A stretch of 64,000 nucleotides of DNA, taken from contig JAJDAT010000026.1 in the NCBI GenBank assembly GCA_029261715.1, positions 62,001 to 126,000 on the forward strand, written 5' to 3'. The DNA is from Nitrospinia bacterium (GTDB taxonomy: Bacteria > Nitrospinota > Nitrospinia > Nitrospinales > JAJDAT01). Of the stretch, positions 62,801-64,000 are shown in pieces. The notes under the pieces were generated by a model. It did not search any database. It saw only the letters and a list, made by a program, of their open reading frames with translations, and was not told where the DNA came from. A program made the position numbers and the translations under genes. Position 1 is the first letter of the stretch. Each line of letters starts with the position of its first letter.

Positions 62801-64000
62801 TACGGGTTTTTAGGAACGGATACGCTGAAAAAACGGTTGTTAAAAGGGATTTCCCATACCAACCCAGAAGGAAAGCCCATATCCCCCAGCCAGGATTTTA
62901 TTTACTGGGGCGAGGATGCAGCGGATGGAGTTCAAGTCTCCGTTACCGACAACAGTGGCTCGTTTAGCAAAACAAATAAGGCTCTTTATGGCGCGTTAAA
63001 AAAGGTTGTCGCTCCTCTGGGCGCTACCAAAACTTATTTTTATAGTAAAAATGAAATTCCAAAGGCTAAAAGAGCGCTCGAAAATGTTTCCATAAAACCC
63101 TATTGGAATAACCACGCACATACCTACTTCGGATCGGATTATATGGTACTTACCTGGTTTGAACCTAAGGAAGACGGTGGAGACTTTCATGTATCGGCCT
63201 ATCAATGGTTAGGGAAATGGGTGACGGCGCAGATTGAAGGCAACGACGCCGAAGAATTGGGCTCTTTCCCGTTGGATAAAGAAAATATCGGTAAGGTTGA
63301 GGTCGTATTACAGGACGATTTTATAATGGTAGTGACTCCGGGCAACGATAACTCTCTTCAAATATTTCGAAAAGATCCTCTTCGCAACGGGATTTGGAAA
63401 TTATTTTCGCCGTCGGTAAAAGTTACAGCCGAAAAATTTAAATTGGCGGCTGGCGAACGATTTGTGGCTTTGCTGGATACCGAGAGCGGCGTTCTTCACC
63501 GCTACAGCTGGAACGGTTCTCAATGGAAAGAAGATAGTTTTTCTATCAAACCCGAGTCGGGTTCGGGAATGGTTTATGGGATGACTGCAAACAAGAACTT
63601 TATCTTCACGGTTTCCACTCCCAGCGATCAATCTGCCAAGCCTCAGTTACAGTTCCATACGATTGACGCAATGGGCCAATGGTTGTCGCCAAAAAGTTGG
63701 CAAGCCCCCGCTAACTTTTTTATCGATCTTCCAGAGGAGAAATACGGCGTACTGGGTTTTTCGGCAGAAATTTACGCCAATAAAATTAAGGAAATAAATT
63801 TACAAGCCAGCGGTTCCTTTGTGGGGGTGCAGGCATTTCGCAAAATCGATGGCGCCAAATTTAAAATTCCCATTCGCGACATTAATATCTTAAAAGCCGC
63901 AAAAGGGGAAGGTAAGGGAGCGGTAATTGATTACGGAACTTTATATTTCGAGATGATTATTGACGAATACGTCCACGTGGCTTACAAATTGCCGGGCGAC
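59837..64000 (+). CDS. Very large exported SpvB/Rhs-like protein with Cys-rich repeats (partial)
   Basis: The ATG at 59837 follows AGGGGAGGG at 7 bases. The frame stays open for 1388 residues to the window end. A signal peptide (KATVFLIATFGVIFFLHVNA) is followed by NNSKVNLYTGDVSVAPKIIS and then LSLAYSS-like, GILGLGWSL and NGFKYIYGGG segments. These resemble the N-terminal domain of SpvB/TcaC and Rhs-type surface or toxin-delivery proteins. Residues about 370-520 are helical. A Cys-rich stretch at about 515-690 repeats C-N-(G/S)-W-x-x-G with a spacing near 8 residues. Beyond about 960, beta-propeller-like repeats (HVSAYQWLGKWVTAQ, LHRYSWNGSQWKEDSF) continue past the edge. No Rhs core YD repeats are reached. 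Confidence 0.82.
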   Translation, partial: MARSKATVFLIATFGVIFFLHVNAFLAFAKADRTNNSKVNLYTGDVSVAPKIISLPGPKGLDVNVSLAYSSASHKMAEKINAESPTGILGLGWSLTKESIVRDTNGTGNEQDDSFFLLSNGSRNQLIKTGSDVEGDIYKLKEYKFWKIRNNTSKNQWTIVKENGFKYIYGGGVKAEADGSKTSSGDSIEWGVKWGNWIGSSMQTAGQEQFPIVWHLTTIQNIWGQEIHLYYDQVRKRVGTALGSNDLSYTQAAYLSKIVGASGETVELNYEEKDTDEYVVPHVPDTDDSQTNQNFLTVNGALNSSGLWNGWPYLLPNPQITLTVKGPDGKLESAETTAETFNDRYFSQTVKLDNPKNPFDLTAKVMTAPTSLLEELVTYFVDFINGLASATQVSLSLDKDKFLGVVHAINAVYQEGKKINGITLDVLFSILGKIKTAVLDTRAGFKTLGQAIETQSLESVLDGFQKVADELNKVDTIIKDFNKVTLPAIKAANTAIAPINIKIDALNKLIKNYKVPSIGSCPGGSYGSCKSKDSVCPNGTERVCKAPLVNGDCNSYKNGKCNAWAKGACNGWEQVCDGWAKGACNSWEQGGCNGHASARCWKCSGSGFSKSCGWKSCEGPCNSWDKGDCNGWLKGLCNSNKNGDCNSWAKGTCNGYEQVCNGYEQVCKAGKKLVCKNKAAKVDVCLACSMEIPHLPALPTQLTDQKLDIIAAAQKTLDDLSTTIGKIRSALAPNKYFSSAASSEASEVLKLIGNLVLKDISPGLTKLVGISPFGTSIKDLKLSPQKVLDTLVELKKDIDVIGLPNPEKIKTIVKDSNLLHASLKEAVTVPCLTDKKKLGNCTYLVSVIDAILLTPIYFIDTFEKTAKAVSFGLEYILDALLGDPQQTKMLEKTFSGVQCDPKTGQVFDAQNNQKNLYLTAQGESGFKGPENFKTGLAILNMTATCAVPSLNRNGYQDRFETKYLDSINVFSAPEGDNKSKKLRTVNFNYGFLGTDTLKKRLLKGISHTNPEGKPISPSQDFIYWGEDAADGVQVSVTDNSGSFSKTNKALYGALKKVVAPLGATKTYFYSKNEIPKAKRALENVSIKPYWNNHAHTYFGSDYMVLTWFEPKEDGGDFHVSAYQWLGKWVTAQIEGNDAEELGSFPLDKENIGKVEVVLQDDFIMVVTPGNDNSLQIFRKDPLRNGIWKLFSPSVKVTAEKFKLAAGERFVALLDTESGVLHRYSWNGSQWKEDSFSIKPESGSGMVYGMTANKNFIFTVSTPSDQSAKPQLQFHTIDAMGQWLSPKSWQAPANFFIDLPEEKYGVLGFSAEIYANKIKEINLQASGSFVGVQAFRKIDGAKFKIPIRDINILKAAKGEGKGAVIDYGTLYFEMIIDEYVHVAYKLPGD

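Overview
The window reads as chromosomal DNA of a free-living, motile Gram-negative bacterium with an AT-rich genome (roughly 40% GC by eye). Outer-membrane biology is shown by an LptG-type permease, SecD/SecF/YajC, a lone POTRA protein and a Spy/CpxP-like periplasmic protein. Motility is implied by chemoreceptors, an HDOD protein and a near-consensus sigma-28 (FliA) promoter. The gene mix (DUF1015 protein, soluble PAS chemoreceptor, Nfu protein, CT398-like zinc-ribbon gene followed by rnpB) would fit Nitrospinota or a deltaproteobacterial-type lineage, but that placement is an impression from family content, not a proof.

Layout. 1-2.1 kb: ftsK 5' end and nadB, overlapping, minus strand. 2.2-10 kb: an accessory block with a pentapeptide-repeat/nucleotide-cyclase fusion, a small membrane protein that has a paralogue 42 kb away, a fatty-acid-hydroxylase-like protein with an inserted cadherin-like segment, and a 1096-residue protein with a metzincin-type zinc site and a possible cysteine-protease C-terminus, followed by a small partner. 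10-14.3 kb: RNase P RNA, the zinc-ribbon coiled-coil gene and yajC-secD-secF. 14.5-20 kb: signalling and motility, with two tiny YjfB-like genes behind a sigma-28 promoter, a NERD-domain protein, a soluble PAS-PAS chemoreceptor and an HDOD protein. 20-24.7 kb: rho-rpmE-prfA, nfu and an azoreductase-like flavoprotein. 25-31 kb: an unusual chemoreceptor-truncated haemoglobin fusion, a cNMP/PAS/GGDEF/EAL protein, a lone POTRA protein, a cysteine-free thioredoxin-fold protein and a DUF3445 haem protein. 31-45 kb: mostly housekeeping (Kef-type antiporter, spermidine-synthase-like membrane protein, DUF1015, yihA, 2Fe-2S ferredoxin, AmgK-like kinase, lptG, ppx/gppA, ilvB, an MBL-fold protein that has lost its metal ligands, SspB-like adaptor). 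45.3-46.7 kb: tRNA-His, tRNA-Arg, a His-rich Spy-like gene and tRNA-Pro.

Downstream of tRNA-Pro lies what looks like a mosaic genomic island of about 13 kb. A degenerate copy of the 3' part of tRNA-Pro (31 of 37 bases identical, same orientation) sits at 59588-59624. Between the two copies are the second copy of the small membrane protein, a short hypothetical gene, a 1751-residue DUF4011-type helicase/nuclease typical of phage-defence loci, and a tightly overlapping five-gene peptide/nickel-type ABC importer operon that looks foreign. No integrase is visible. Beyond the island a very large secreted SpvB/Rhs-like protein with an eight-residue-period cysteine-rich segment runs off the window end.

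The strongest candidates for something new are the chemoreceptor-globin fusion (25008-25730), the dual-protease gene with its partner (6245-9895), the repeated membrane-protein/non-coding-repeat module (2200-4876 and 46753-47314), the Cys-less thioredoxin/DUF3721-like protein (29171-29779), and the cysteine-rich repeat region in the SpvB-like protein.
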